A stretch of DNA of 64,000 nt, from assembly GCF_001940525.2 (NCBI RefSeq), contig NZ_CP019437.1, forward strand, positions 966,501 through 1,030,500, in the 5' to 3' direction. A program made the translations under genes and the position numbers. Numbering within the stretch: position 1 is the stretch's first letter; each line of letters starts with the position of its first letter. This document shows positions 27,199 to 35,233 of the stretch, in pieces. The notes beneath the pieces are model-generated. The model ran no database searches. It had not been told where the DNA came from and worked only from the letters and a program-made list of their open reading frames with translations. This DNA is from Thioclava nitratireducens. Lineage in GTDB: Bacteria > Pseudomonadota > Alphaproteobacteria > Rhodobacterales > Rhodobacteraceae.

Positions 27199-27539
27199 TT
27201 GACCGCATTGAGACGGGGGCGCGCATGAGCAAAATCGTGCGCCACAATGGCGTTGCTTATTTGTGCGGGCAGGTGGGTGCCGGCGCCGACGTGGCAGAAC
27301 AAACCCGAGATTGTCTTTCCAGAGTTGATGCCCTTCTTTCTCGCGCCGGCTCGTCGCGTGACCGGATGCTGCAAGTGATCATCTGGCTGGCCGACATGGC
27401 CGATTTCGATGCGATGAATGCAGTTTGGGACGAATGGGTGCCGGAGGGGGCGGCCCCCGCACGCGCGTGCGGTGAAGCCAAGCTGGCACGCTCGGAGCTG
27501 AAAGTGGAAATCATCGTCACGGCGGCATGCGCCAAATGA
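27195..27539 (+). CDS. Rid-family (RidA/YjgF) enamine/imine deaminase
   Basis: 114 residues, the usual length of the family. [12 protein letters not shown] and the C-terminal [17 protein letters not shown] carry the fold core and the arginine that binds the substrate carboxylate. Rid proteins hydrolyse reactive imines released by flavin amine oxidases, which fits the gene being coupled by ATGA to the oxidase complex. It is the last gene of the operon. Confidence 0.9.
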   Translation: MIDRIETGARMSKIVRHNGVAYLCGQVGAGADVAEQTRDCLSRVDALLSRAGSSRDRMLQVIIWLADMADFDAMNAVWDEWVPEGAAPARACGEAKLARSELKVEIIVTAACAK

Positions 27540-27566
27540 AGAAGTTGGCATTGGTTTGAACCCCCG

Positions 27567-27580
27567 CCCGCCTAGGCGGG
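27567..27580. terminator. Perfect GC palindrome after the Rid gene
   Basis: CCCGCCTAGGCGGG is a perfect 14-base palindrome 28 bases past the stop, without a T-tract. Possible weak terminator on either strand. Confidence 0.35.
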
Positions 27581-27634
27581 TATAGGCTCAGGGCAATGAG
27601 AGCCTCCAGCACGCAGGCAAATATCTGGCTTGAG

Positions 27635-27790
27635 GCGTCTAGCCAAATCGGGGTGCTCGTTTCGCGACATCCAGACGCCCTTCGATTCCCTATTTCTCAA
27701 TGCTTTGCAGACTGCATGGGGCGCTCGAGCAACAACATGCAGCGTCGCGTTCCGAGAACCCCTGAAGCCACCCCGATGTCGTTGGTCGAG
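27635..27790. repeat. Dispersed repeat, copy A
   Basis: A roughly 156-base segment alignable over its length with copy C at 36653-36807 and over its first 100 bases with copy B at 30670-30770. It shares ATGTCGTTGGTCGAG with C and TCGTTTCGCGACATCCAGAC with B. No intact ORF or terminal inverted repeat was recognised. All three copies lie in intergenic gaps at module borders. The rest of the 27540-27890 gap holds no gene. Confidence 0.75.
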
Positions 27791-27890
27791 TACCTACAGA
27801 CCGGAAAGTCTGCCTGCTCGCATGAAAGGGGGGCGGCTTATTGTGTGCGTGCCTTGGGAGATGGGTTCGAGTCCGATGGACGTCACCCAG

Positions 27891-29276
27891 TCAAGATCTA
27901 GGCGGGCGTGTTGCCGTGTTTATGTCTGAAGCGCTCATGGAACCGCGCAGGCTACCCCCGGCATAGGGGCGGACCATTTCGATCAAGGGCATTTGGGCGC
28001 GCATCCGCACACTAAGAAGCGCGGTGCCGCTGATCTTGCGTTGCACGAACAGGGTTTGCGCGGGTGGCAGATGCCAGTTCGCCCGATCCGCCATGATCGG
28101 GGCCGCGCGTTCGCGCAACGCCTCGACGAAACTGCGGTCGGAGAAGTCGAAGAGCGCCCCCTCGGGCCGGCTTCGCGCGACATGCGCGAGTAAAATTTCG
28201 ATCATCTCGTCGAAGGTGCCACCGTGCCGGGTCAGCTGTGCCTCAGACACGAAACCAATCTCCAGAAGGGCCATGCGCAGCTTTGCCGGGTCTTCGTCGA
28301 GCCCCGCGCGCAGCAAGCGCCGGTAGGCGGCTGTCGTCTCGGGCGGGATCGACCGGGCGGCACCGAAATCCAGCAGCACGATCCGGCCCTGCTCTTTCTG
28401 CCAGCGGAAATTGCCGAAATTCGGATCGGTCTGCATGTAGCCGAATTCAAACAGCTCACGCAGGACCAATGCGAGCAGCGCCGAGGTCACCTCGTCGCGC
28501 GTCGCCTGATCGGCCTCGGCCAGGGTTTCGATCGGGGCGCCTGCGACGAAATCCATTGGCAGGATCGTCGGGCGGAGTAGCTCTTCGATCGGTTCGGGGA
28601 TCACGAAGCGCGGGTCTTCCTCCATCAGGGTGCGGTAGCGGCGCATCTGCTCCGCCTCGCGGAGGTAATCGGCCTCCTCATGAAGCTGCCGCTTCGCCTC
28701 GGCCAGAAGCGGCCGGATATCGAGCCCGGCCGGCAGGAGCCCCGAATAGCGCAGCAGCGCCGCGACATTGTCGATATCGGCGTCGATGCTCGTCGCGACG
28801 CCGGGATATTGCACCTTCACCGCCAGCTCGCGCCCCGAATGGAGCACTGCCCGATGCACCTGGCCTATCGAGGCTGCCGCAATCGGGCGCGTCTCGAAAC
28901 GCGCGAATTTTCTGCGCCAGTCCGGCCCCCATTGTGCCGCCAGAACCCGATCCAGCTGTTTGGGCGGCATCACATTCGCCGCCTCGCGCAGCCGCGCAAG
29001 GATTTCGGTCAACTCGGGCGGTAGAACATCGCCTGCATCGAGCGAAATCATCTGCCCGAGTTTCATCGCGGCCCCGCGCAGCCGCGCCAGTTGATCGGTG
29101 ACGCGGCGCGCGTTTGCGGGTGTCAGAATAAGGTCGGAAAACTGCGGCCGCTCGCCCTTGGCCAGTTTGCGCGCCCCTTCGCCCAACGCTCCCGCCGCGA
29201 TCCCGCCCGCCATCTGACCGAAGGCGGCGAACCGCGTGAGGCGCGTCTTGGGAACTCGGCGCGAACGGTCGGTCAT
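27891..29276 (-). CDS. ABC1/UbiB (AarF/COQ8) family atypical kinase
   Basis: 461 residues. The family-specific KxGQ motif is in MKLGQMISLD, the alanine-rich loop in AAASIGQVHRA, the VAIK-like lysine in AVKVQYPG, the catalytic-loop segment in QTDPNFGNF, and DFG-like LLDFGAAR. COQ8/UbiB proteins support ubiquinone biosynthesis or lipid homeostasis through ATPase activity. It is not in a ubi operon here, so it is probably an accessory paralogue. It is followed by intergenic DNA with a repeat copy. No transmembrane end helices are apparent. Confidence 0.92.
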   Translation of the reverse strand: MTDRSRRVPKTRLTRFAAFGQMAGGIAAGALGEGARKLAKGERPQFSDLILTPANARRVTDQLARLRGAAMKLGQMISLDAGDVLPPELTEILARLREAANVMPPKQLDRVLAAQWGPDWRRKFARFETRPIAAASIGQVHRAVLHSGRELAVKVQYPGVATSIDADIDNVAALLRYSGLLPAGLDIRPLLAEAKRQLHEEADYLREAEQMRRYRTLMEEDPRFVIPEPIEELLRPTILPMDFVAGAPIETLAEADQATRDEVTSALLALVLRELFEFGYMQTDPNFGNFRWQKEQGRIVLLDFGAARSIPPETTAAYRRLLRAGLDEDPAKLRMALLEIGFVSEAQLTRHGGTFDEMIEILLAHVARSRPEGALFDFSDRSFVEALRERAAPIMADRANWHLPPAQTLFVQRKISGTALLSVRMRAQMPLIEMVRPYAGGSLRGSMSASDINTATRPPRS

Positions 29277-29402
29277 CGGGCGCGCACCGGATCAGGCGCA
29301 GACAAACCAAGTGCGAAAGTCGGGGTGGGGCGCAGGCGCATCGCGCGGAGTCTCCTGAGATCGGGCTAGCCTTTGTCTATACGCGCGCGCTCAGAAACGG
29401 GC

Positions 29403-30197
29403 TCACTCGCGGGGCGGAGCCGCCTCGCGCAGATCGCCGATCCGCTGTTCGATCGCCTCGAGCCGCAGCAGCACCTCGTCGCGATAAGCGTCGGTGCGCG
29501 TGGTCTCCTCTTCGGAATGGGCATCCTGCATCGAGTTCACGATCAGGCCCACCAGAAGGTTCACCACCGCGAAGGTCGTGACCATGATGAAGGGCACGAA
29601 GAATGCCCAAGCCAGAGGGTGGGTTTCCATCACCGGGCGCACAATGCCCATCGACCAGCTCTCGAGCGTCATGATCTGGAACAGCGAATAGGCCGATTGT
29701 CCGAGCGAGCCGAACCAGTCCGGAAAGCTCGTGCCGAAGAGTTTCGTCGCCATGACGCTCGCGATGTAGAAGATGATGCCCATCAGCAGGAATACGCTGC
29801 CCATGCCCGGCAGCGCATTGATCAGCCCCTCGACCACCCTGCGCAGGCGCGGCGCGACCGAAATGATGCGCAGCAGACGCAACACGCGCAGCGCCCGCAG
29901 CACACTGAAGACCTGTGCGCCGGGCAGAAGCGACACGCCGACGATGGTGAAATCAAAGAGGTTCCAGCCAGAGCGGAAGAAGCCCAGTCGCTGCACAAAC
30001 AGCTTCAGCCCGATCTCGATCACGAAGACCGACAGGCATAGCATATCGAGGAGCCGGATCAGATCGCCAGCGAGGGCCATCGCGCGTTCTGAAGTCTCCA
30101 GTCCAAGAAGCAACGCGTTGAACAGGATCACGCCCGTGATCGTGTTCCTAAAAGTCGACGTGTCGAGCGTCATCGCGATCCGGTCGCGCAAAGTCAT
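29403..30197 (-). CDS. Bacterial voltage-gated sodium channel (BacNav)
   Basis: 264 residues with a six-helix plan. The S4 sensor has arginines every third residue (R101, R104, R107, R110, then R117-R120). The selectivity filter TLESWSM is at 177-183, the sodium-type filter found in NavAb and NavMs. The pore-lining S6 ends VVNLLVGLIVNSM and is followed by an acidic, then heptad-like C-terminal segment suited to the tetramer coiled coil. The ATG at 30197 has GGGGGA just ahead; the longer frame is rejected. Monocistronic and unrelated to its neighbours. Confidence 0.93.
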   Translation of the reverse strand: MTLRDRIAMTLDTSTFRNTITGVILFNALLLGLETSERAMALAGDLIRLLDMLCLSVFVIEIGLKLFVQRLGFFRSGWNLFDFTIVGVSLLPGAQVFSVLRALRVLRLLRIISVAPRLRRVVEGLINALPGMGSVFLLMGIIFYIASVMATKLFGTSFPDWFGSLGQSAYSLFQIMTLESWSMGIVRPVMETHPLAWAFFVPFIMVTTFAVVNLLVGLIVNSMQDAHSEEETTRTDAYRDEVLLRLEAIEQRIGDLREAAPPRE

Positions 30198-30669
30198 GCA
30201 GTCCCCCCGTCTTATTGGCCGGAGGGATATGGTCCCTGGGCGGAGGTTGCACAACCTTACCCTTCAGCAATGAGTGCCCTGGAGAAATCGCTGCGCGCCG
30301 TGCCGCGACCTACCTCGGCGAATGTGACCTGACCAAGCCGATGGTGCGAATGACCTGGCCGCGCTGGAGTGGACGAGGCCAAGTCGTCATGAAGTTCGCC
30401 GACGTCGGACCCACAGTCTAGGGAGGCAAGCTGCGCCCCTGCGCTTACGTTCCAGCAGGTGTTGAGCCGAGAACTTCTGCGAGATTGGCAAGGCGCTGGC
30501 CCCGCGGTGGGTGACTTGCGCCAACACGTTCCCCGGCCTAGGCGGTGTAACGCGGAAAGAGTGCAACTGGCGCAACGTTGGCTCAAGCAGATCATCCGTA
30601 GGATATCCGACTGAAACCTCTTAACAGCATTACTGCATGAGCCGACCGGAGAACTGTATCCAGAGATAG
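30198..30669. other. Gene-free, apparently decayed stretch
   Basis: Open frames on both strands here are short of initiation signals and show no recognised domain. The sequence leads directly into repeat copy B. It may be eroded mobile-element DNA; I cannot name a family. Confidence 0.4.
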
Positions 30670-30770
30670 GTATCCAGCCAAATCGGGGGTCGTTTCGCGA
30701 CATCCAGACACATCTGGATTCTATGTTCTTCAATGCCTTGCAGAAGGTGTTGGGTGCGCTGAAACCCCGA
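30670..30770. repeat. Dispersed repeat, copy B (shorter or more diverged)
   Basis: Begins GTATCCAGCCAAATC and shares a 20-base exact block with copy A (TCGTTTCGCGACATCCAGAC). Similarity to A and C fades after about base 30770. It lies just upstream of the FadR-type regulator gene's 3' end. Confidence 0.65.
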
Positions 30771-30837
30771 CGTGCATCAGCATTCCGCAAACGGGGGGAT
30801 TTGAAAACTCAAGCGCAGGCAGAGGAGCCTCGTTCCC

Positions 30838-31536
30838 TCAAATCTCTACGCCGGCACACAGCGCAGTATTGCGGATATGCTCTCGCATCGCATCCGCGGC
30901 ATCGTTCGCATTCTGCCGCGTGAGGGCTTCCAGGATCGCCCTGTGTTCTTTGATCGAGGCGTTCATGCGGCCGACTTCGGTATTCGGGATTGGCACGCGC
31001 TGGGTCTCGGTGAGAAGGTCGCGCACGGATTGGTGAAGGCGGCGCAGCATGGCGTTGGGGCAGGTTTGCGCGATGATATTGTGGAAGGTGAGATCGGCTT
31101 CGACATGGGTCACGAGATCTTCCTTGCGCCATGCCTGCTCGAATTCCTCCGTCGCACGCCGCAGTTCGTCCGCAATCTCGGGCGTCACGTGGGGGGCGGC
31201 GAGGCGGCAGAGTTCCGCTTCGATCAGAAGGCGAGACTGGAAGACGTCGAGGATGGAATACTGCTCCTCGAAACGCCACTGATCCATCGCGGCGGGCTTG
31301 CCTGTCTGAGCGCCGGTCACGAAAGTGCCGCGAGCGGGGTAGGTGCGCACAAGACCGATCGTTTCCAGCGTCAGCAGGGCTTCGCGAAGGGATGCGCGCG
31401 ACACGCCCAGCTGTTCTGACAGCACGCGCTGCGAGGGCAAGCGCTCGTCTTTTTTCAGCGCTCCGGTGCGGATCATTTCTTGCAGCTGGCGCGCGACCGT
31501 CTGGGTGACGGGGCTTTTGTCGTTCGTGAAATCCAT
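30838..31536 (-). CDS. GntR-family regulator, FadR subfamily
   Basis: About 232 residues from ATG 31536 (MDFTNDKS), with AAGAGG six bases ahead. The wHTH has KKDERLPSQRVLSEQLGVSRASLREAL read in parts and the wing ARGTFVTG. The FCD domain has DLTFHNIIAQTCPN and the final REHIRNTA. It is divergent from the ABC/aminotransferase/hydantoinase operon, and a double GGTnnnACC operator lies in the shared gap. It is likely an autoregulated repressor responding to an amino-acid-like or carboxylate ligand. Confidence 0.9.
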   Translation of the reverse strand: MDFTNDKSPVTQTVARQLQEMIRTGALKKDERLPSQRVLSEQLGVSRASLREALLTLETIGLVRTYPARGTFVTGAQTGKPAAMDQWRFEEQYSILDVFQSRLLIEAELCRLAAPHVTPEIADELRRATEEFEQAWRKEDLVTHVEADLTFHNIIAQTCPNAMLRRLHQSVRDLLTETQRVPIPNTEVGRMNASIKEHRAILEALTRQNANDAADAMREHIRNTALCAGVEI

Positions 31537-31636
31537 GCGGCGCCTCTTAAGCTGGCAGTTATTAAATCTATAGCCCCCCGCGCCCGCCAACATCAAAGAA
31601 GTTCCTTGTCAGATCGGGGAAAGCATGTTTCAAAAG

Positions 31637-31659
31637 GTCAGACCGGTCTGACCGGTCAT
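31637..31659. promoter_or_regulatory. Tandem FadR-type operators in the divergent promoter region
   Basis: GGTCAGACC (31637-31645) and GGTCTGACC (31646-31654) abut to form a perfect 18-base palindrome, and TGACCGGTCA (31650-31659) is itself palindromic. Each nine-mer fits GGTnnnACC, the core recognised by PdhR/LldR-type FadR-subfamily regulators. The site is about 50 bases ahead of the ABC operon start and 100 ahead of the regulator start. Confidence 0.7.
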
Positions 31660-31703
31660 GCCAGTTAAGCAAAATAAAACGACGATCAACAGGGAAAACG
31701 AAC

Positions 31704-32495
31704 ATGTCTGGAAAATTTGGAAAGATCGCCGCGATGGCCTTCGTTGCAGTGACTGCCCTCGGGACGAGCGCCTGGGCGGAGACGCTCACCGTCGGCGCCA
31801 ATATCGGGAACGTGCCGTGGGAGTTTCAGGACGAGACGGGCAAGAACGTCGGCTTCGAGGTCGATCTGGTCGATGCGGTCGCCGCAAAACTCGGGCGCGA
31901 CGTCGAAATCGTGAACATCCCCTTCAACGGTCTCTTCTCGGCCGTGCAGTCGGGCCGGATCGATGCGGCGATCTCGTCGATCACCATCACCGACGAGCGC
32001 CTGAAATCGGTCTCCTTCGCGCAGCCCTATTACGATAGCGACCAGTCGCTGACCGCGCTCGCGAGCGGGCCGCAATCGCTCGACGAGATGAAGGGCAAGA
32101 TCGTCGGTGTCGACACTGGCTCTACCGGCGACATGTGGGCGACCGAGCATAACGCAGAATACGGCTTCTCCGAGATCAAGCGCTATGAGGGTCTGGCGCC
32201 TGCGATGCTCGACCTCACGGCGGGGCGGATCGACGGCTACATCTCCGATATTCCGGCGCTTCTCTACTACGTGAAGGACAAGCCGCAGCTGAAGGTCGTC
32301 CAGCGGATCGCGACGGGCGAGAAATACTCGATGATGTTCGCCAAGGACGCGCCGCTGGCCAGCGAAGTGAACGACATCATCACCGAGCTCAAGAAGGATG
32401 GCACGATCGCCAAGCTGCATGAGAAGTGGTTCGGCGTCGCCCCTGAGGCGGACACCTCCACCGTCACGGTCATGGACATGCCCTCGCTGAAGTAA
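31704..32495 (+). CDS. Amino-acid-type ABC substrate-binding protein
   Basis: 263 residues with a Sec signal peptide ending SAWAET. SBP family 3: FEVDLVDAVAAKLG, FNGLFSAVQSGRIDAAISSITIT and the late KLHEKWFG. It binds a polar amino acid or a similar zwitterion in the periplasm. First gene of the operon containing a class V aminotransferase and a hydantoinase, so a ureide or modified amino acid is a plausible ligand. Confidence 0.92.
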   Translation: MSGKFGKIAAMAFVAVTALGTSAWAETLTVGANIGNVPWEFQDETGKNVGFEVDLVDAVAAKLGRDVEIVNIPFNGLFSAVQSGRIDAAISSITITDERLKSVSFAQPYYDSDQSLTALASGPQSLDEMKGKIVGVDTGSTGDMWATEHNAEYGFSEIKRYEGLAPAMLDLTAGRIDGYISDIPALLYYVKDKPQLKVVQRIATGEKYSMMFAKDAPLASEVNDIITELKKDGTIAKLHEKWFGVAPEADTSTVTVMDMPSLK

Positions 32496-32550
32496 CGACC
32501 TCGGGCGCGTCTCCGTTCAGCGGGGGCGCGCTTCTCACCGAAAGAGTCTC

Positions 32551-33225
32551 ATGACGTTTTTTGACACATTCCTGAACTTCGAGGTCTTGCAGCGAAGCGT
32601 GCCTATGCTTCTGAGCGGCCTCTGGCTGACGCTTCAGCTGGGCGTGGCGAGCATCGTGGCGGGTCTGGTCCTCGGCCTGATCCTCTCCATGCTTCGACTC
32701 TACGGCGTGGCGCCGGTGCGTCTGCTGACGAAGATCTATATCGACGTGTTCCGCTCGATCCCCCTTCTGGTGTTGCTGATCGTTGTCTATTACGCGTTGC
32801 CCTTCCTCGGCGTGCGCCTGTCGTCCTTTGCTTCGGCGATGACCGCGCTGACGCTTGTCTCCGGCGCCTATACGGCGGAGATTTTTCGTGCCGGTATCGA
32901 GGCGATCCCGAACGGCCAGTTCGAGGCCTCCGAGGCGCTGGGGCTGAGCCACCGCCAGACGATGGTCGACGTGATCCTGCCGCAGGCGATCCGGATCGTG
33001 ATCCCGCCGCTGACCAACAACTCGATCAACGTGATGAAGGACACAGCGCTCGCCTCCGTGGTCGCGATGCCGGACCTTCTGAAACAGGCGACACAGGCGC
33101 AGGCGCTCGCGGCGAACCCCTCGCCGCTGATCGGAGCCGCGCTGATCTACATCGTTTTCCTCTGGCCGGCGGTGCTGCTGGTGTCACGTCTGGAGAACCG
33201 TTTCAATTCCGGGAGGCGCGTATGA
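32551..33225 (+). CDS. Amino-acid-type ABC permease
   Basis: 224 residues, HisM/GlnP type with about five helices. The EAA-type loop is [22 protein letters not shown], and [15 protein letters not shown] is the typical early motif. A single permease gene implies a homodimeric channel. Overlaps the ATPase gene by 4 bases. Confidence 0.92.
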   Translation: MTFFDTFLNFEVLQRSVPMLLSGLWLTLQLGVASIVAGLVLGLILSMLRLYGVAPVRLLTKIYIDVFRSIPLLVLLIVVYYALPFLGVRLSSFASAMTALTLVSGAYTAEIFRAGIEAIPNGQFEASEALGLSHRQTMVDVILPQAIRIVIPPLTNNSINVMKDTALASVVAMPDLLKQATQAQALAANPSPLIGAALIYIVFLWPAVLLVSRLENRFNSGRRV

Positions 33226-33959
33226 CTGGCTATGTGAGCATCCGAGATCTGCGCAAATATTACGGCAGCTACGAAGCGCTGCGCGGGATCAATCTGGAGA
33301 TCGAAAAAGGCGAAGTAGTTTGCGTGATCGGTCCCTCGGGGTCGGGCAAGTCAACGCTGATCCGCTGCATCAACCGCCTGGAGGATTTCGACCGCGCGAG
33401 CGAAATCCGCGTCGACGGCATCCCGGTCCTTCCGGGGCGGGCCTTGGCGAAGGTGCGCGCCGAAGTCGGCATGGTGTTCCAGAGCTTCAATCTCTTCCCG
33501 CATCTCACCGTCCGCGAGAACGTCATGCTGGCCCCACGCCGCGTGCGTCGCACCTCCCGGGCCGATGCCGCGACGCAGGCCGAGACACTTCTGCGCCGGG
33601 TCGGCATCGTAGAGCAGGCCGACAAGTATCCGGGCCAGCTTTCGGGCGGGCAGCAACAGCGGGTGGCGATTGCCCGGGCGCTCGCGATGGAGCCGCAGGT
33701 GTTGCTGTTCGACGAGCCGACCTCCGCGCTCGATCCCGAGATGGTGGGCGAGGTGCTCGATGTGATGAAGTCGCTCGCCGGCACCGGTGTCACGATGATC
33801 GTTGTCACGCACGAGATGGGCTTCGCCCGTCAGGTCGCCGATCGGGTGATCTTCATGGATGGGGGTGAGGTCATCGAGACCGGCACGCCCGAGCAAGTGC
33901 TTGGTGCGCCGCGTGAAGCCCGCACGCAGAATTTTCTCAGCGCTGTGCTGAGCCATTGA
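33222..33959 (+). CDS. Amino-acid-type ABC ATP-binding protein
   Basis: 245 residues, GlnQ/HisP type. Walker [13 protein letters not shown]-loop [14 protein letters not shown], signature [15 protein letters not shown], Walker [17 protein letters not shown]-loop VVTHEMGFA. It drives the single permease encoded immediately upstream. Confidence 0.95.
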   Translation: MTGYVSIRDLRKYYGSYEALRGINLEIEKGEVVCVIGPSGSGKSTLIRCINRLEDFDRASEIRVDGIPVLPGRALAKVRAEVGMVFQSFNLFPHLTVRENVMLAPRRVRRTSRADAATQAETLLRRVGIVEQADKYPGQLSGGQQQRVAIARALAMEPQVLLFDEPTSALDPEMVGEVLDVMKSLAGTGVTMIVVTHEMGFARQVADRVIFMDGGEVIETGTPEQVLGAPREARTQNFLSAVLSH

Positions 33960-33979
33960 TCAAAGAGTAGGATATCAAG

Positions 33980-35233
33980 ATGAACACAGCGCAGGACGCG
34001 ATCGATCTCGACTTCATTCGGGGACATTTTCCGGGGCTCGCCGCCGATTGGGTGTTTTTCGACAACGCGGGCGGCAGCCAGATCGTTCAGGGCGCGGTCG
34101 ACAAGATCAGCGAGTTCCTGATCCATCGCAACGTGCAGACCGGTGGTAGCTACGCCGTGTCGAAAGCGGCTGCCGAAGGGCTGATGACGGGGCGCGAAGC
34201 CGCGAAGACCCTCGTCAATGCCGCGCGCCCCGAAGAGATTGTTTTTGGCCCCTCGACCACGCAACTCGTGCGCACGCTCGCCTCGGCCATGCGCGGCCAG
34301 TTGCAGCCCGGCGACGAGATTATCGTCAGCCACGCGGATCACGAGTCCAATATCGGGCCGTGGGATGCGCTGCGCGAATTCGGCATCGTCATCAAGAACT
34401 GGCCGCTAGATCAGGCCTCGATGTCAATGCGTCTCGAGGATCTCGAGCCGTTGATGACCCCGCGCACGAAGCTGGTCTGCATCCATCATGTCTCGAACAT
34501 CCTCGGCTCGATCAACCCGGTGAAGGAGTTTGCGAATTTCGTGCATGAGCGCGGCGCACGCATCTGCGTCGACGGGGTCGCTTATGCGCCGCATCGCGCG
34601 ATCGACGTGCAGGACTGGGATGTCGATTACTACATCTTCAGCATCTACAAGTGCTACGGGCCGCATATGGCGATCATGTATGGCAAATATGATCTGCTGG
34701 GCGAGCTCGATGGCCAGTATCACTATTTCTACGGCAAAGACAAAATCCCGGGAAAGCTTGAGCCCGGCAATCCGAATTACGAGCTGGCGTTTAGCACTGT
34801 GGGCGTCGTCGATTACCTGATCGCGCTTGGCACGCATCTGGGTGGCGAGGGAAGCGATCGCGCACGCCTCGAGGCCGCCTATGCAGGCATAGCCCGGCAG
34901 GAGGATGTCTTGACCGGACGGCTGATTTCCTGGCTTGAGGCGCGAAACGACTGCCGCATCATCGGGCGCGGGATGGAGAAGGGGCGGGTTCCCACGATCG
35001 CCTTCAAGTTCGACGATCTCAACTCGGAGACGGTGGCTCGCGAGATGGACAAGTTTGGCATCGCTATCCGCTTTGGCGACTTCCATTCGCGCCGTCTGGT
35101 CGAGGATCTGAAGGAAACCGGGCAGAGCGGCTGCCTTCGCGTCTCGATGGTTCATTACAATTCGGTGGCGCAGGTCGACGCGCTGACCGAGGCGCTTGCG
35201 AGTATCACCTCCCAGATGCGGATGGCGTCGTGA
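33980..35233 (+). CDS. Class V PLP aminotransferase, cysteine desulfurase-like (VC1184 subfamily type)
   Basis: 417 residues. The PLP lysine lies in FSIYKCYGPHMAI, preceded by the cofactor aspartate/histidine regions VSHADHESNIGPW and CVDGVAYAPHRAID, with FDNAGGSQ at the N-terminus. The wording matches the VC1184-type family of cysteine-desulfurase-like proteins whose substrates are mostly unknown; it is not IscS. Its place between an amino-acid transporter and a hydantoinase suggests it works on the imported compound or its ring-opened product. The GTGA overlap with the hydantoinase indicates coupling. Confidence 0.88.
   Translation: MNTAQDAIDLDFIRGHFPGLAADWVFFDNAGGSQIVQGAVDKISEFLIHRNVQTGGSYAVSKAAAEGLMTGREAAKTLVNAARPEEIVFGPSTTQLVRTLASAMRGQLQPGDEIIVSHADHESNIGPWDALREFGIVIKNWPLDQASMSMRLEDLEPLMTPRTKLVCIHHVSNILGSINPVKEFANFVHERGARICVDGVAYAPHRAIDVQDWDVDYYIFSIYKCYGPHMAIMYGKYDLLGELDGQYHYFYGKDKIPGKLEPGNPNYELAFSTVGVVDYLIALGTHLGGEGSDRARLEAAYAGIARQEDVLTGRLISWLEARNDCRIIGRGMEKGRVPTIAFKFDDLNSETVAREMDKFGIAIRFGDFHSRRLVEDLKETGQSGCLRVSMVHYNSVAQVDALTEALASITSQMRMAS

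Noticed and set aside
27838..27901. tRNA-like GGGTTCGAGTCC string near a CACCCA end
   Set aside because: The T-arm stem has a mismatch and no matching acceptor, D or anticodon arms could be found upstream; it is not a tRNA gene.
30257..30790. 177-codon minus-strand frame spanning repeat copy B
   Set aside because: No ribosome site, low-complexity composition and no recognised domain; its N-terminal part is merely repeat DNA.
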